This document shows positions 43,134-43,817 of a stretch of DNA of 43,817 nucleotides, one piece after another (the stretch's first letter is position 1; each line of letters begins with the position of its first letter). Below the pieces are notes generated by a model that ran no database searches, was not told the DNA's origin, and worked only from the letters and a program-made list of their open reading frames with translations. The position numbers and the translations under genes are program-made. This DNA comes from Chloroflexota bacterium (GTDB taxonomy: Bacteria; Chloroflexota; Anaerolineae; Anaerolineales; UBA11858), in NCBI GenBank assembly GCA_030609055.1, contig JAUWCZ010000006.1, positions 1-43,817 on the forward strand, given 5' to 3'.

Positions 43134-43817
43134 ATGAGTTCATTAAGCGCAAAAATGGCAAAATTCGCGATTGATTTGAAGTACCAGGATATCCCGGAAG
43201 AGTCTATTTGGGAGGCGAAGCGGTTTTTGCTGGACAGTGTAGGATGCGCACTTGCGGCGGTGAACAATAGAGATATGGCTGCTATGTACCGGTTCATCGA
43301 AAAACTAGGTGGTACTCCAGAAGCATCTGTGATTGGAAAGGATTTCCGGACCAATGCCTCCAATGCTGCGCTGATGAACTGTCTGCTCACCAGGGCACTT
43401 GATTACAACGATATCTATTGGGAACAGGATCCCTCTCATCCCTCTGATATGATCGGTGCTGCCCTGGCAGCTGCTGAAGTGAACCGGAAAAACGGTCGGG
43501 ATGCGTTGGTTGCAATCATTATCGCTTATGAACTGGAGATCCGCTGGTGCCACGCGGCTGATCCGGGTGTTCGTGAAGTAGGCTGGCATCATGCGACGTT
43601 AACACAATTTGTCAGTCCGCTTGTAGCAGGAAAAATGTACGATTTGGATCTGGACCAGATGATTGCGGCCGTGGGTATCAGCGGTAGCAGTCATTTTACA
43701 CTGGGAGGTGTGGTTGCGGGACACCTCACTAATATGAAAAATACAGCCGATCCGCTGGCAGCCCAGGCAGGCGTCATCGCTGCCTTGATGGCCAGGGAAG
43801 GATATGAAGGACCTGTG
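43134..43817 (+). CDS. MmgE/PrpD family protein, N-terminal part (runs off the window)
   Basis: An ATG with AGGAGAGGAG upstream opens a frame of 228 residues that stays open to the last base. It begins MSSLSAKMAKFAIDLKYQ and has the family segments FLLDSVGCALAA, RALDYNDIYWEQDPSHPSDMIGAALAAAE and EVGWHHATLTQFVSPLVAGK. Members include 2-methylcitrate dehydratase PrpD, which can also act on citrate, and iron-free epimerases or decarboxylases. It closes on the same operon, 52 bases after the dehydrogenase. The substrate cannot be fixed from this part. Confidence 0.9.
   Translation, partial: MSSLSAKMAKFAIDLKYQDIPEESIWEAKRFLLDSVGCALAAVNNRDMAAMYRFIEKLGGTPEASVIGKDFRTNASNAALMNCLLTRALDYNDIYWEQDPSHPSDMIGAALAAAEVNRKNGRDALVAIIIAYELEIRWCHAADPGVREVGWHHATLTQFVSPLVAGKMYDLDLDQMIAAVGISGSSHFTLGGVVAGHLTNMKNTADPLAAQAGVIAALMAREGYEGPV

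Noticed and set aside
1-43817. Insertion sequences, prophage, attachment sites or replication origin
   Set aside because: No transposase, integrase or terminal repeats and no DnaA-box clusters were seen. The window reads as stable core chromosome.

Overview
The window looks like chromosomal core DNA of a member of the Chloroflexota, most likely class Anaerolineae. This is an inference. It rests on the gene order, zinc-binding (C+) forms of S14, L36 and S4, a Gram-positive-type SOS box, a full mre/min set next to a glutaminyl-tRNA synthetase, and a secreted lamin-tail protein with Ser/Thr/Pro-rich linkers. No 16S or other formal marker is present.

Region 1 (1-17220, + strand) is the S10/spc/alpha ribosomal superoperon. 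It starts inside tuf and runs rpsJ, rplC-D-W-B, rpsS, rplV, rpsC, rplP, rpmC, rpsQ, rplN, rplX, rplE, rpsN, rpsH, rplF, rplR, rpsE, rpmD, rplO, secY, map, rpmJ, rpsM, rpsK, rpsD, rpoA, rplQ, truA, rplM, rpsI, and ends at a strong intrinsic terminator. adk and infA, often found between secY and rpmJ, are absent here. A strong promoter and a structured leader of about 250 nt lie between rpsJ and rplC, and a second promoter precedes rpmJ.

Region 2 (17243-22075) holds a YabN-like tetrapyrrole methylase/MazG fusion, a small four-helix membrane protein, an AIM24/TIGR00266 protein, tRNA-Gln(CUG) with its own promoter and terminator, and glnS.

Region 3 (22076-31320, - strand) is a nine-gene unit for cell shape, septum placement and glutamyl-tRNA synthesis: mreB-mreC-mreD-mrdA-minC-minD-minE-rodA-gltX. 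An extended -10 promoter precedes mreB.

Region 4 (31499-36441) carries a polytopic membrane protein, a 1031-residue exported protein (nuclease-type OB region plus three lamin-tail domains), and lexA. The lexA promoter is a consensus promoter with an SOS box in its spacer. Its predicted self-cleavage site is Ala-Ser instead of Ala-Gly.

Region 5 (36508-43817, + strand, running off the end) is the most unusual part. It is a carboxylic-acid operon made of a CitD-CitE fusion, CitF, a degenerate HD-domain protein, LeuC-like and LeuD-like hydro-lyase subunits, an isocitrate/isopropylmalate-family dehydrogenase and a partial MmgE/PrpD protein. The parts suggest interconversion, oxidation and cleavage of citrate or a relative such as citramalate or homocitrate. 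The residues visible do not settle the substrate.
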